From Conidiobolus incongruus B7586 (taxonomy: Eukaryota; Entomophthoromycota; Entomophthoromycetes; Entomophthorales; Conidiobolaceae), in NCBI GenBank assembly GCA_000697335.1, contig JNEM01016335.1, positions 1 through 27,794 on the forward strand: a stretch of DNA of 27,794 bases, in the 5' to 3' direction. Positions 10,950 to 20,981 of the stretch are shown here, piece after piece. The first letter of the stretch is position 1. The number at the start of each line of letters is the position of its first letter. The position numbers and the translations under genes are program-made. Under the pieces are notes generated by a model. It saw only the letters and a list, made by a program, of their open reading frames with translations, searched no databases and had not been told where the DNA came from.

Positions 10950-12265
10950 AATTTATAATTTAAATAATAAGAAATTTTTATAATTGAAAATAAATAAATA
11001 TTTTAATATATAATATTTAAAAAATGAATATATATTATAAATTTAATAATTTTTTTTAATATTAACAGTTTTTTGTTTTATTTTTAATATTCTTTTAATA
11101 TTTAAAATAATTTTTGTATTAAGGATTGAAATTTAATATTTTATAAATTAATTCAATTTTATTATAGAAATTTTCTTTTTTATAAGCTATTTTTTTAATT
11201 ACCTAAAGTAATTATAATCATAAAGGTTATAATTTAAAAAATATACTTGATATGATAGGTTTTTTTAATTATTCTTTATTAAAGAGTTTTTATAATTTTA
11301 AATTTATATATTTTGCAATTAATATATATAAAATTAGGTTTTCTTAAATTATATTATAAACAGTAATTAGAATATTATTTAATTTAAAAAAATAATATCA
11401 AAATTATCATCAATTAATTTCCTTTCAAAAACTAAATAAAAATAGCATATATTATTATAATCCATCATAATAATTAATATTCACTTATTAACAGAATGTT
11501 TATTTAAAAGGATTTATGAAAAAGGTTAATTTAATTTAATCTAGTGTTTTAATCTAGCATTTTAATTTGTATTTTAGTAAAATATTATATATCATGATTT
11601 AAAATTCAGCTATTATATTTATTTGTTATAAATACCTAAGTTTCTAATAATACTTTAGTAAGTTTTGTTTAGCAATAGCTATTTTAGATTTTTATAAACT
11701 TTAACTTAATTATAAAATCCCTATTATATATTTATTTTATTAATTTAAATTTAAACTTTAATATTTATATAATATTTATAAAACTAATATTAAGTTATTT
11801 AGATAATTTTTTAACTAAAATAAAAAGATATTTTTTAATAAATTTTTTTACTCTATGAATAGTTTAAAAAAGGTAGTTATAATTGGTTTTTTAAATTTTA
11901 GCAAGATTTAGATAGTTTTTTTTAGCTTTATAGTAATTGATCTAGTAATAAAGAGTTTATTTAAATAATGCTTTATTATTAAAAGCTGCTTGTAAATTTT
12001 AAATTATTTTATAGGGTTTGAAGTTAAGTTTAACCAAAACTAAGATGAAAAACCGATAATAATCATTATTTGGTTTAAGAATATTTAAATTATATAATTA
12101 ATTTTAAAAAGTTAATTTTTTAATCAAAAAAATTATAATATATATATATATATATATAATACAAGAATATATAATTTCTTATTTGCTTTTCTTATTTCCA
12201 TTTATTTAATATTAATAATATATTTGAAATATCAAAAATTAAGAAATTTCCTATTATTTTAAATT
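10950..12265 (+). repeat. Repeat R, copy R2 (uninterrupted)
   Basis: Direct repeat of R1 about 4.5 kb downstream in the same orientation. It has a long TA run near 12138-12160 at the exact place where R1 carries T1, then continues with TAATTTCTTATTTG, as R1 does after the transposon. Identity to R1 is perhaps 70-75% by eye. No protein is readable in either strand. Confidence 0.75.
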
Positions 12266-13966
12266 CAAGGTAATAAATTTCAATTTTTATTAAAAAACTA
12301 TTTTTTAGATATTTAAAGGTTACCAAAAGTATAGAAAAAAGTTATTGATAGTAAAAGAGAATATTATTTTCTTATTGCTTATTAAATTTTATATATTATC
12401 TATTAATTTATTTTCTTAGTTTTAATTTCAAAATTATGCCACTATTTAATTTTTGTATTAATATATTATCTATCTTTTGTATGAAATTTATTTGATTAAT
12501 ATTTTTAAATTTTATAAAAGCTAATAATATTACAGATATAATATGCTGCTTCAGAAGCAATTGTTACTTTTGATAACATATATTATATTTGATATTTTGT
12601 GTAAATTCTGCTGAAAAATAATGAAACCTATAAATATATATTTTTTTATAAATATAAACCAGAAATATTTACTTATTATTTCAATAATTATATTCTGATA
12701 TCCTTATTATATCAATTCGTAAAAATATATTTTGATATAACATACAAGATTGATTAAATTTATTTCTATTAACTAAATATTTTGAATTTTGATAGCATGT
12801 TGCGTTATATATATATTAATTGAAATCGATGAATATGTTAAATAATTTTAATTATTGTCACAAAGTTATCAATTTATATATATATAATAATTACCCAATT
12901 ATTTTTTTGTTTTAATGATGGTTATTCATTTGTGATTAAGTTGTAATAATTGATCAACAAATTTTTGAGTTTGACGATAAATATTTACAATTATAGTTAT
13001 ACTCAATGTTAATGTGTGTAGTGCAGATAAAGATACACTATGGAATAGAGCAAATCTAATAGATTAATATATATATATATATTGAGTATTGATATACAAA
13101 ACTTTTGATATCATATCTTTAATACTGTTTATTTGTTTAAAATGGAATATTATGTACACATGTAATGTTACAATAATAAAACATATTAATATTTTATATC
13201 AATAAATAAAATCAATCTTAATAATAAGAATAGAATTGAGTATATTTAATATTTTGATGAAATGTCCTTTATTATAAATATTGACTTCTAGTTTTGATTG
13301 ATAATTGATAAATTAGGTAATTCATCAATATTAAATTGTATTTTAATACTATTTGAAAAATTTTGGACTATAAATACTGTATATTTCTATTAATGAATCT
13401 TCAAAACAATTCTCTTTCGTACTAAAGTGTGATTTGGGCTTGATCTGTTAATAAAAGAGCATATATTAATTTATAATATCAATTCTTTACAATTAGAATC
13501 ATTAATTTTTTTGACATCATTTATAATTCAATGTTAACGCATTGCAAATATATTTTAATTTTGATTATCTAAGTCTTTGTTTTAAAAAAAGAAATTATTT
13601 TGATATATGGAGTAAACGAATATTGCGAAACTTATTTAACATTTTCGAATTTAGGTTCAATAATCCCCATTAATAAAATTTCATGTGCACATTTTCAATT
13701 ATAGGTATTAGGATATTGTATATGAAGTAATGTTATGGCATATAAAATAAATTCAATACAATCAATTATTTTTGATAATTTTAATAGATATAAAACAAGT
13801 GAATAATTTTGAAAATGCAAATTTAATTCTAAGGAGGCAAGGTAAAAAGTAAATAATTTGAAAATTTGGGGTAAGGGGATATGGAGCAAAGGAGTTGAAA
13901 GAGATTTGCAAAATTCATTAAAATTCGATTCAACAAAGTTAACCAATATTCTATAATTTTGCATGT
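12266..13966. other. AT-rich spacer upstream of GH17
   Basis: No supportable gene. A TATAAATA at 13369-13376, followed by a less AT-rich stretch with a CTCTTTCGTAC string, looks promoter-like. It lies about 700 bases before the glucanase start and only a 10-codon frame follows. A 100-codon minus frame at 13695-13997 overlaps the GH17 upstream region and has no recognisable content. Confidence 0.4.
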
Positions 13967-14089
13967 GTGGAGATACTAAAGTTGATATTAAATTCATATT
14001 TATACCGAATTATTGTAATAATTGAACATAATTTTCTTGATAATTTATTTAAATCAATACTCGGTTTTTTATATTTGAAATTGTTGATA

Positions 14090-14995
14090 ATGAGTTTTTC
14101 AAAGTTATTATTAAATTGGTTTATGATTTTAATAAATTTGTTACTTTATGCATATGGTGAATATCCTATTTTCTATGGTATGACATATTCTCCTTATTCA
14201 AGCAGTGGTGGGTGCTTCGATAGTAATAAAATTCAATCTGATTTGGTAAAACTGGCTAATTATACCAGTAACATCAGGTTATATGGGTGTGATTGCAACC
14301 AAGTTGAGCTTGTTTTGAATGCAATTATCCAATATAATTTGAATTTGAAAGTGATTTTAGGTATATGGACAAGAGATGGAACGGACCGTTTCCAAAGCGA
14401 AATCAATCAACTGATATCAGCAGTTTCTAATGGTCAGTATAAGCCATATATTTCCCATGTGCTTGTAGGAAATGAAGAATTGCATAATGGGGCTTCTTTA
14501 CAAAGTGTATTGAGAAATATTCAAACAGTTAGATCAGTCCTAAGCTCCCATGGAGTATCTAATATTCCTATTAGCGCAGCTGAAGTGGATGGTGATTGGA
14601 CTGCTGAACTGGCTAATGCTTGTGACATCATAAGCGCCAATATACAACCTTACTTTGCTCAGATGTCAGCAGGTTTCCACTATACGATGGAACAAGCTGT
14701 CACTGATGCAGTTCAGAGACTTCAAAGCCTTTCAGGGAAATGCTCTAGTAACAAGCCATTGATAATCAGTGAAATTGGATGGCCTACTCAAGGCAGTCCA
14801 TCTGTGTATGGTCCAGCAAGTATTCCTTCACAAACAACATTTTTGAACCAATTAAAGTGTGTTAAGGAGATCCCCTATTATATTATGGACTCGTTTGATG
14901 CACTCTGGAAACATAATGATTTGGAGCAAAGTTTTGGTGTTTTCAATGGAAATGGACAGTTAAAATCTCAATCAGTTATTTCGCAATCGTGTTAA
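14090..14995 (+). CDS. Secreted GH17 endo-beta-1,3-glucanase-like protein
   Basis: A 301-residue glycoside hydrolase family 17 protein, of the Bgl2/Scw-like fungal type that cleaves or rearranges cell-wall beta-1,3-glucan. A signal peptide spans residues 1-23 (hydrophobic LLLNWFMILINLLLYA, cleavage likely after AYG), so it acts in the wall or outside the cell. The barrel starts at FYGMTYSPYSS. RLYGCDCNQV is a family-typical strand. The proton donor is Glu129 in VGNEEL and the nucleophile is Glu228 in ISEIGWPT. FDALWK and FGVF near the C-terminus are also typical. An in-frame ATG at 13967 would add 41 hydrophobic residues before the signal peptide. I prefer 14090, which gives a clean signal sequence and has A at -3. 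No intron, no extra binding module and no Ser/Thr-rich or GPI tail, so it looks like a soluble single-domain enzyme. Both catalytic acids are present. Confidence 0.93.
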   Translation: MSFSKLLLNWFMILINLLLYAYGEYPIFYGMTYSPYSSSGGCFDSNKIQSDLVKLANYTSNIRLYGCDCNQVELVLNAIIQYNLNLKVILGIWTRDGTDRFQSEINQLISAVSNGQYKPYISHVLVGNEELHNGASLQSVLRNIQTVRSVLSSHGVSNIPISAAEVDGDWTAELANACDIISANIQPYFAQMSAGFHYTMEQAVTDAVQRLQSLSGKCSSNKPLIISEIGWPTQGSPSVYGPASIPSQTTFLNQLKCVKEIPYYIMDSFDALWKHNDLEQSFGVFNGNGQLKSQSVISQSC

Positions 14996-15049
14996 TTAAT
15001 ATTTACTTGGATTATATTATGAATATTGCTATTTCTTTGATTCCTAATT

Positions 15050-15055
15050 AATAAA
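15050..15055 (+). terminator. Possible poly(A) signal of the GH17 gene
   Basis: AATAAA begins 55 bases after the stop codon, nearly the same spacing as behind the transporter gene. A chance match is possible. Confidence 0.35.
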
Positions 15056-15748
15056 ATAATTCTTCAACACTTCAAATTGATCTGCCATACCAAATTTTAA
15101 ATATTTTATATATTTTGAAATTAATATATAGTGATAGTTGTGGGTTTAGATGGGGAATTAATGATCCACCACTGACATGGTTCCTATTAACAATGCTTAG
15201 TTACTCGTTGTCTGTTAAATAAAAATAGCAATCTATTCTACTAAATATCGCCACTTTATGTCTACTCAGCATCATAGTTTATATTCTTTTTTACTTTGTT
15301 TTGAGTATAGTGTTCTGGGGATATTGTAGTGGTTTACGCAATTTTAATCTATGCTTTCTTATATTCGATTAGCACCTCGGATTATAGTGATGATAAAATT
15401 TTTGTCCTTATAATTTAAAACTTGAATTAATATTTGAATATCACTTCAATATTTCAAAAAAAAATCAAAATCTATAATTAATTGTTTAATATTGAATTTT
15501 TATTAGATTATTTTATTAATTTCAAACCTTTATAATATTTTTGTCTCATTTTCACTATTAATATATTTAAATTGAGTAACATATAGATAAATCAATGAAT
15601 GATTTTATGATACATAAAGTATACATTATCAAAGGTTACCATATTCTATAAATATATTTATTCAAGTGTTTTCATTAATATCATTTTATTAAAAACAAAG
15701 AATGAATATAAAGTTTGTGGTATATATAATAGTTGAATATTTAAGTAG
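15056..15748. other. Spacer between GH17 and the LTR cluster
   Basis: Somewhat mixed composition and no open frame of note. A tRNA-like string at 15316-15381 was considered and rejected. Confidence 0.5.
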
Positions 15749-16083
15749 TATCACGAGTCAGGGGACTCCTCTCCTACTAAATATGCTTACATCAACTGAT
15801 TATAATGGTTATTCTCCCCTCACATGATCAACAACTTCAGCTCTATTCTTTAACTGGCTGATGATACAAGCCACCGGAAAACCCATAAATCTCCTCACCC
15901 TATTCACTCTATATAAAATCCAGAAATAGAGCTATCCTCAAGACACGAGCTTGATCTTGTTCCTCCCAGCTATCTGTCTTAAACCAATAAACTCCCTCTC
16001 TCCCTACCACTTACCTGGAATTCCCAAATCTCTTTTTTGTATTTTAATTAACCCGAACACCCCTTTCCCAAGACGTGTTAATA
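15749..16083 (+). mobile_element. LTR family A, copy A1 (fossil)
   Basis: About 335 bases matching A2 and A3 in reverse orientation. The outer ends read CACGAGTCA on the left and GACGTGTTA on the right, an imperfect short inverted repeat as in LTRs. In this orientation there is a TATATAAAA (15910-15918) and, about 70 bases on, an AATAAA (15986-15991), the order expected for U3-R-U5. No internal coding region of its own is attached, so it is a solo LTR or a fragment. It directly abuts LTR B1. Confidence 0.75.
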
Positions 16084-16418
16084 TATTTTCACGGATTGGA
16101 AAACTCGTTCGAAATTGAAAATTCGAATCATTCTTGAACCCCTTCATAAATCAACCTCCAAAGGGATCAATAAATACGCCTGAAGTGCGGTTCAATCGTT
16201 CCACCCCATGTATCGCTCTTACGTTGAAAAGACACGTCAAACAAATCTAAATATGCCTACTACAACCAAGTTGTCACGTCTATTCTCTGCTTGAAGTACT
16301 GCCCTACAACCTAGGTTAAATAATAAGCTACCTCCTTTATACCTTCTGACAGACGCAGTCCCGGAAGATGACCATTTTACCTAAGTATATTACACACCTG
16401 ACTTCCCAACCAGTATCA
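16084..16418 (-). mobile_element. LTR family B, copy B1 (fossil)
   Basis: Matches B2 in inverted orientation over about 330 bases. The shared core, read on the plus strand, includes CTACTACAACCAAGTTGTC and AATAATAAGCTACC. On the minus strand the repeat begins with TGATACTGG and has a TATAAAGG (16334-16341), which sets the suggested direction. The left end abuts LTR A1. A 62-codon frame at 16368-16556 runs across its edge and is not a gene. The internal region is missing. Confidence 0.72.
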
Positions 16419-16568
16419 ATTTGGTCGAGAATCTTACGCCCTCGTTTCCCCAAGCCTAAAGTCGCAAGAAGCGATTACCTGAATCCGTCAGAAGATGAGA
16501 ACTTTAAAGCTCTCACCAAGAAAAGAAAATTTTTAAAAACTACACTCACTTATTAAATTAGTACATAT

Positions 16569-16904
16569 TGCCGCGGATCGGGAAGTCCACTCGCCATTAT
16601 AACCGTCCGTCATGATTGCAAATGTGATCCACTCGCAAATATCAGGAACAATCCTTGAATAATAGAAAATTCTAAATTAACAGAAATTGGAATTTCAACA
16701 CATTGGCAAAATGCTAATCACAATATAAAATAGCCACTGGGCACCTATTCTCTCAGTGATCGTCTCGATCAGGGCCAATCCCTACATTTTGATATTTTAA
16801 TAAAACCGTTTATATTGTCTCGTTAGTCGTCCTTGGCCCGTTTAATCGAATCTACGTGATCTTTATTGCAAGTTTACTTTCTAGAAGGCCTGCAATATAT
16901 AACA
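16569..16904 (+). mobile_element. LTR family C, copy C1, upstream of Gag (fossil)
   Basis: About 336 bases resembling C2 in the same orientation. It starts TGCCGCGGATCGGGA and ends near CAATATATAACA, giving TG...CA ends. TATAAAA lies at 16724-16730 and AATAAA at 16799-16804, followed by a U5-like tail. The shared core includes ATCTCGATCAGGGCCAA-type sequence and TTGATATTTTAATAAAACC. A 124-base leader separates it from the Gag-like frame, so it is best read as the 5' LTR of that element. I could not identify a primer-binding site. Confidence 0.7.
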
Positions 16905-17028
16905 ACGGGAATAATTTAGACGATAAATTATTGAAGATCAAACGAATAAGACTCGGGTCAAATAAGAAGAAAAATCTGACTACATCACATTTAAAAAACC
17001 CTCTCTACATCGAAGAAAGATTAAAAAA

Positions 17029-17832
17029 ATGAGCTCATCTGAGGAAGAACTCAAGTCTAAAATAAAAGAGGCAATAATTTCAAAATTAGAGACCCTCAAT
17101 AATGCACAAATGTTACAAATCAAACAACTAATGGAATCATTTGTCGAGAGAGAATCAACTGAATTTCAGCAAGTAGATACTGGAAGCTGCTCTAATCGAG
17201 ATAGTGGATCATCCAACAAAGATTTCAATCATAGAAGCTTCGATACAAATTCGGCACACACTTTTTATCACCCCAGCATGATACTGAACCAGACGGAATG
17301 GCCTCAATTTAAGATCGGAACTACAAATCCAAGTGAATGGAATGATAGAGTTGATACTCATAAAGAAGATTGTGATCTATCCGAAATGTTGGAAAACAAA
17401 AGAGATCCATTAGCAGTAGACATAGCCACAGGTTCATGGATCAAGAGGCTGATCCAACACAACAACATTTCTTGTAATTATTTCGTCAACCGCTGCAAGG
17501 GCCGATTCTTTGATTCAGATCATGAACTAGATATGTTAATGAAAATTAACTCTGTCCGTATGTACCCTAATGAAAAGGTAGAAGATTTCGTGTATAGAAT
17601 CATAAATATGATACAGTCGCTCACTTTCCCCCACAATATTAACATTACTGAAGTATTCAAGAAAGGATTGAGGAAAAGAATTAGAGATAAAGTCATCGAG
17701 GATCTGGTGATGTCTGATATAAAAGCCGAATACAGCTTTGAGAAAGTTCTCGAATGTGCACTAAAACATGAAAGAATAGTTATGGAATTGGAAAGGTATG
17801 AAAATCAAGAAAAAGTTAATAGCAACTTTTAA
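17029..17832 (+). CDS. Retrotransposon Gag-like protein (fossil element)
   Basis: A 267-residue open frame. After an acidic, Ser/Asn-rich N-terminal third come features of LTR-retrotransposon Gag: WPQFKIGTTNPSEWNDRVD (91-109), like the P-x-F-x-G-x-NP-x-x-W entry of the capsid domain, then helical segments with NEKVEDFVYRIINMIQSL (181-198) and FKKGLRKRIRDKV (210-222). It ends soon after a charged helix. It would package element RNA into cytoplasmic particles. The start has A at -3 in an A-rich context. The frame as such looks whole, but the element around it is incomplete. A host gene captured from a Gag is possible and cannot be told from sequence alone. Confidence 0.7.
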   Translation: MSSSEEELKSKIKEAIISKLETLNNAQMLQIKQLMESFVERESTEFQQVDTGSCSNRDSGSSNKDFNHRSFDTNSAHTFYHPSMILNQTEWPQFKIGTTNPSEWNDRVDTHKEDCDLSEMLENKRDPLAVDIATGSWIKRLIQHNNISCNYFVNRCKGRFFDSDHELDMLMKINSVRMYPNEKVEDFVYRIINMIQSLTFPHNINITEVFKKGLRKRIRDKVIEDLVMSDIKAEYSFEKVLECALKHERIVMELERYENQEKVNSNF

Positions 17833-17910
17833 GAGCTTTATTTTAAGAAAAATCAAAATGTACATGCAAAAAGATATTTGCTCACTATACTAAATATATC
17901 AACAAAAGAA

Positions 17911-18003
17911 AATAACCCCATTTATATCATTTAACAGGAGCCGTCCCGGAAGAAGAATATTTTACTTAATTTTATAAGATATTTGACTTCCCATCCAGTG
18001 TCA
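17911..18003 (-). mobile_element. LTR family B, partial copy (fossil)
   Basis: Read on the minus strand it begins TGACACTGGATGGGAAGTC, like B1 and B2, and keeps GGGACGG and a TATAAATGG at the place of their TATA box. The match fades towards the Gag frame. It is a fragment of about 93 bases lying 78 bases downstream of the Gag stop codon. Confidence 0.55.
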
Positions 18004-18272
18004 CTGTTACTTTTTCCCAATTACTCTATTTTCCTAAACAATTAATTCATCAATCTAAATTCAAGTTGAATTGGATTTAGATTAAAATGAAAAAATTGAT
18101 GGTATTTTATATATTAATGAATTCGTTTAAATATTGAATTTCAATTCAAATTAATTTTAATATTAAATATTGGGAATAAATAGCCTTTATTTATTAATTG
18201 AAATCAATAATTAACATTAAATGGTATTTTTAAATAAATTGTTTAATTTTCAAAATAATGAAATCTATTACG
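18004..18272. other. AT-rich gap between LTR fragments
   Basis: No coding sequence or recognised repeat. It separates the partial B copy from LTR A2. Confidence 0.5.
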
Positions 18273-18609
18273 TATTAACACGTCTTGGGAAAGCTGTGTC
18301 TTGAGTAGTTTAAATACAAGAGAGAGATCTTGGGAATTCCAGGTAAGTGTTAGGGAGATAGGGAGTTTATTGGTTTAAGCCAAATAGCTGGGAGGACCCA
18401 GATCGAACTCTTTCTCTACAGAATAGCTCTGTTTCTGGGTTCTATATATAGTGCATAGAGTAGTGGGTTTCTGGAGTTTTCTGGAGGGTTGAATCATTAG
18501 CTGATTAAAGGATAGGGTTGAAGTGGCTGGTCATGTGAGGGGGGAATGACTCTTATATTCAGTTGAAGTGAGCATATTAAGTGGGAGGGGAGTCACCTGA
18601 CTCGTGACA
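18273..18609 (-). mobile_element. LTR family A, copy A2 (fossil)
   Basis: A full-length copy of about 337 bases, reverse to A1, from AACACGTCTTGGG to ACTCGTGACA. It is alike to A3 at roughly 80% by eye, with one internal block (18310-18400) almost identical. No internal region is attached. Confidence 0.78.
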
Positions 18610-19123
18610 TTATTTTCGAATATTCAACTTGACCCTAACCAGTTTGAAGAAATTTTAAAATATTTTGAATTATAGTCTAATTAAAATATGGCAATGATCG
18701 GCTTCAAAGTGCTATGATAATAAATTAAATTGATATATATTATTATTTATATATTCATATCATCGTCCATTTAATAAAAATAGGATAAATCATTCATTTC
18801 TCAATTCAAAACTTGATTTACATTTTTACATGAATTTTTTGTCAACCTATTTAAGAGTTATTTATTATTACAAGGTTTATTACACATGTGTAGTTAGTCA
18901 TAGTTAGATAATATACTTTGATATTATACAGAATATTACTCAAATTAATTGATAAACTTAAAAATATATTTAAATATAATTTATAATTGCTCACGTGATA
19001 AATGATGGTTAAATGAAATAGTAATATATTATTTTCATCAATTCCAATATTTTATTAAAGACGATTTCAGTTCATACTTTTTTTGGAATAATTTTGTCTA
19101 AAAAAAGCGACCATAATAATTTA
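18610..19123. other. AT-rich gap between A2 and A3
   Basis: About 510 bases between two LTR A copies of the same orientation. I see no retroelement coding sequence, so the pair does not read as the two ends of one recognisable element, though a heavily decayed or deleted interior is possible. Confidence 0.45.
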
Positions 19124-19459
19124 TAGTAACACGTCTCGGGAAAGTCGTGTCCAGAGTAATTTAAATACAAGAGAGAGATCTTGGGAATTCCAGGTAAGTG
19201 TTAGGGAGATAGGGAGTTTATTGGTTTAAGCCAAATAGCTGAGAGGACCCAGACCAAACTCTTCCTGCTGAGGATAGCTCTAATTCCGGGTTTTATATAG
19301 AGTGAATAGGGTGAGGGGATTTATGGGTTTTCCGGTGGCTTGTATCATCGGCCAATTAAAAGATAGAGCAAGAGCAGATGTTGTGTGAGGGGGAAATGAC
19401 TTTAGCATTAGGTTGATGTAAAGATACTTGGGTAGAAGGGAGTCACTTGACTCGTGAAA
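19124..19459 (-). mobile_element. LTR family A, copy A3 (fossil)
   Basis: A copy of about 336 bases in the same orientation as A2, from AACACGTCTCGGG to the CTCGTGA end. It shares the 91-base block (19160-19250). A 66-codon minus frame at 19280-19480 falls inside the LTR and is not a gene. Confidence 0.78.
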
Positions 19460-19646
19460 ATATAATATATCATTTCTCATTATAATATAAAGAATACATT
19501 ATATAAACCAATAAAACGTATGCCCAATTAATCAATATAATTACTATTACTAATAACACTTTATGAATAAATCATTATTCAAAATACAAATTCAATTCCT
19601 AATTGACCAATCAGATTTTCCCAAAAAATCCTTAATGATAAAATAT

Positions 19647-19982
19647 TGTCGCGGGTTGGGAGGTCTTTCGGAGTTCAATTTTAACCATTCGTCTTTATTT
19701 TGAACATAATCCCCACAAAAGTAGGATACGCAATCCTTTTACAATGCGAGACTCCTGAAAATAACTATAAATGGTGTTTCAACACACTGGCCAAGAACTG
19801 ATACTATAAAATCGCCACAGAACATATATTTGCTCGGGGGATCATCTCGATCAGGGCCAAGCCTTACATCTTGATATTTTAATAAAACCCTTTAAAATAT
19901 CTCGATATCTAGCCTCAGTATATTTTATCGAAGCTACTGGATCCTTATCGTAAGGACACTTTCCAGCATACCTTCAATATCA
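19647..19982 (+). mobile_element. LTR family C, copy C2 (fossil)
   Basis: Starts TGTCGCGGGTTGGGA and ends near CAATATCA, the same direction and length as C1. TATAAAAT lies at 19805-19812 and AATAAA at 19881-19886, at positions matching C1. It is a candidate 3' LTR of the Gag-bearing element, or an independent solo LTR given the divergence. Confidence 0.68.
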
Positions 19983-20642
19983 TTTTGATGTATTCAATAG
20001 TCAAAATATTACTTTGAAAGTTAAACCTTGCAATTAATTATTCAAGTACACTGAGATAGAAAAACTTGTTTTATCAAAATTATTTACTTTGTTATCAATA
20101 AAAACTGATTACTTTAAATATGAATAGTTATTGATTTACATTATCTATAACGATTTATGAAAAATTTAGCATAATTGTTAAACATCAAGTAAAATCAAAG
20201 TATATATCAACTGAAAATTATTTTCCAACTATATAATTAACACCCAGTTACTCATTATTTAATAATAATCTTATTGATTCTTGTAAAATAGGTTTTTCCA
20301 TTTTCAAAACAATACAGTCAAATTGTACACTTTAATTGTAATTAATTATTCCTGATATAATATATTATGATTATTTTCATAATGAATTTATTTATTGTCT
20401 GATCTCATCAAAATGAATTTTGAATTAAAATCTCCTATTATAACAGATTTTGTTGTATTGGCAAATAAAGTTAAAAGAATAAATTATGATATTGATATAT
20501 AAACGATAATAAAACACTGGAATGTTTTTACTTGTAAATATTACTATCAAAGGATAATACATCTGGTTGAGTTCTAACAAGTGTTCAAAATAAAATTTAA
20601 GCAGGATTAATATTACAAGGTTTAACCTTCAAAGTAGTATAT
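19983..20642. other. AT-rich stretch, no gene seen
   Basis: Between LTR C2 and LTR B2. No frame, RNA or repeat match that I can support. Confidence 0.5.
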
Positions 20643-20981
20643 TGACACTGGCTGGAAAATCAGGTGCCTAATAACCTTTAAGTAAATATTCATCTTCCGA
20701 GACGGCGTCTGTCAGAAGGTATAAAGGGGGTAGCTTATTATTTAACCTAGATTGTAGGGTAGTACCTCAAGCAGAGAATAGACGTGACAACTTGGTTGTA
20801 GTAGGCATATCTATTGTTGTTTGACGTGTGTTTTCCACTTACGAGCGATATTTGGAGTGGAACGAATGGACCACACTTCGGGTGTACTTGTTGATCACTT
20901 TGGAGGTGAATCTGTGCTGGGGATACTAGATGATTCGAATAGTGAGTGTTGAACGGGTCTCGTTATCCGTACCATTATGAA
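20643..20981 (+). mobile_element. LTR family B, copy B2 (fossil)
   Basis: Inverted relative to B1. It begins TGACACTGGCTGG, has TATAAAG at 20720-20726, and ends near CGTTATCCGTACC. Identity with B1 is about 80% in the core around the TATA box and lower at the far end. No interior is attached, so it is a solo LTR or fragment. Confidence 0.72.

Larger units (their letters stand above)
16569..19982 (+). mobile_element. LTR retrotransposon fossil, Gag-only, flanked by C LTRs
   Basis: Proposed element: LTR C1, leader, Gag-like frame, then a stretch holding LTR pieces of families B and A, then LTR C2. The two C repeats differ strongly (about 60-65% alike by eye), so the insertion is old or the two ends come from separate insertions. 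No protease, reverse transcriptase or integrase sequence is seen, so the element is broken, or is a non-autonomous type that never carried Pol. Gypsy-like affinity is suggested only by the Gag. The A2 and A3 LTRs appear to be later insertions. Confidence 0.5.

Noticed and set aside
12530-12610. Short minus-strand stretch resembling a retroelement RNase H motif
   Set aside because: Only about a dozen residues look similar, with no supporting sequence on either side.
13695-13997. 100-codon minus frame upstream of GH17
   Set aside because: No recognisable content, and it overlaps the glucanase promoter and leader. Likely chance.
13967-14089. Upstream GH17 start adding 41 residues
   Set aside because: It would place a second hydrophobic segment before a good signal peptide. 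The start at 14090 gives normal architecture.
15316-15381. tRNA-Glu-like string (TGTAGTGGTTTACGC followed by a TTCGATT)
   Set aside because: It resembles an A box and a weak B box, but the acceptor, anticodon and T stems do not pair convincingly and total length is short. At best a decayed tRNA relic.
16368-16556. 62-codon frame between LTR B1 and LTR C1
   Set aside because: It begins inside the LTR B repeat and does not resemble retroelement or host proteins.
18340-18360. GGTAAGTG as a splice donor in LTR A2
   Set aside because: It matches a donor consensus, but no acceptor or coding exon can be tied to it, and in the LTR's likely direction it is antisense.
19280-19480. 66-codon minus frame
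   Set aside because: Lies almost wholly in LTR A3, and its codons follow the LTR sequence shared with A1.
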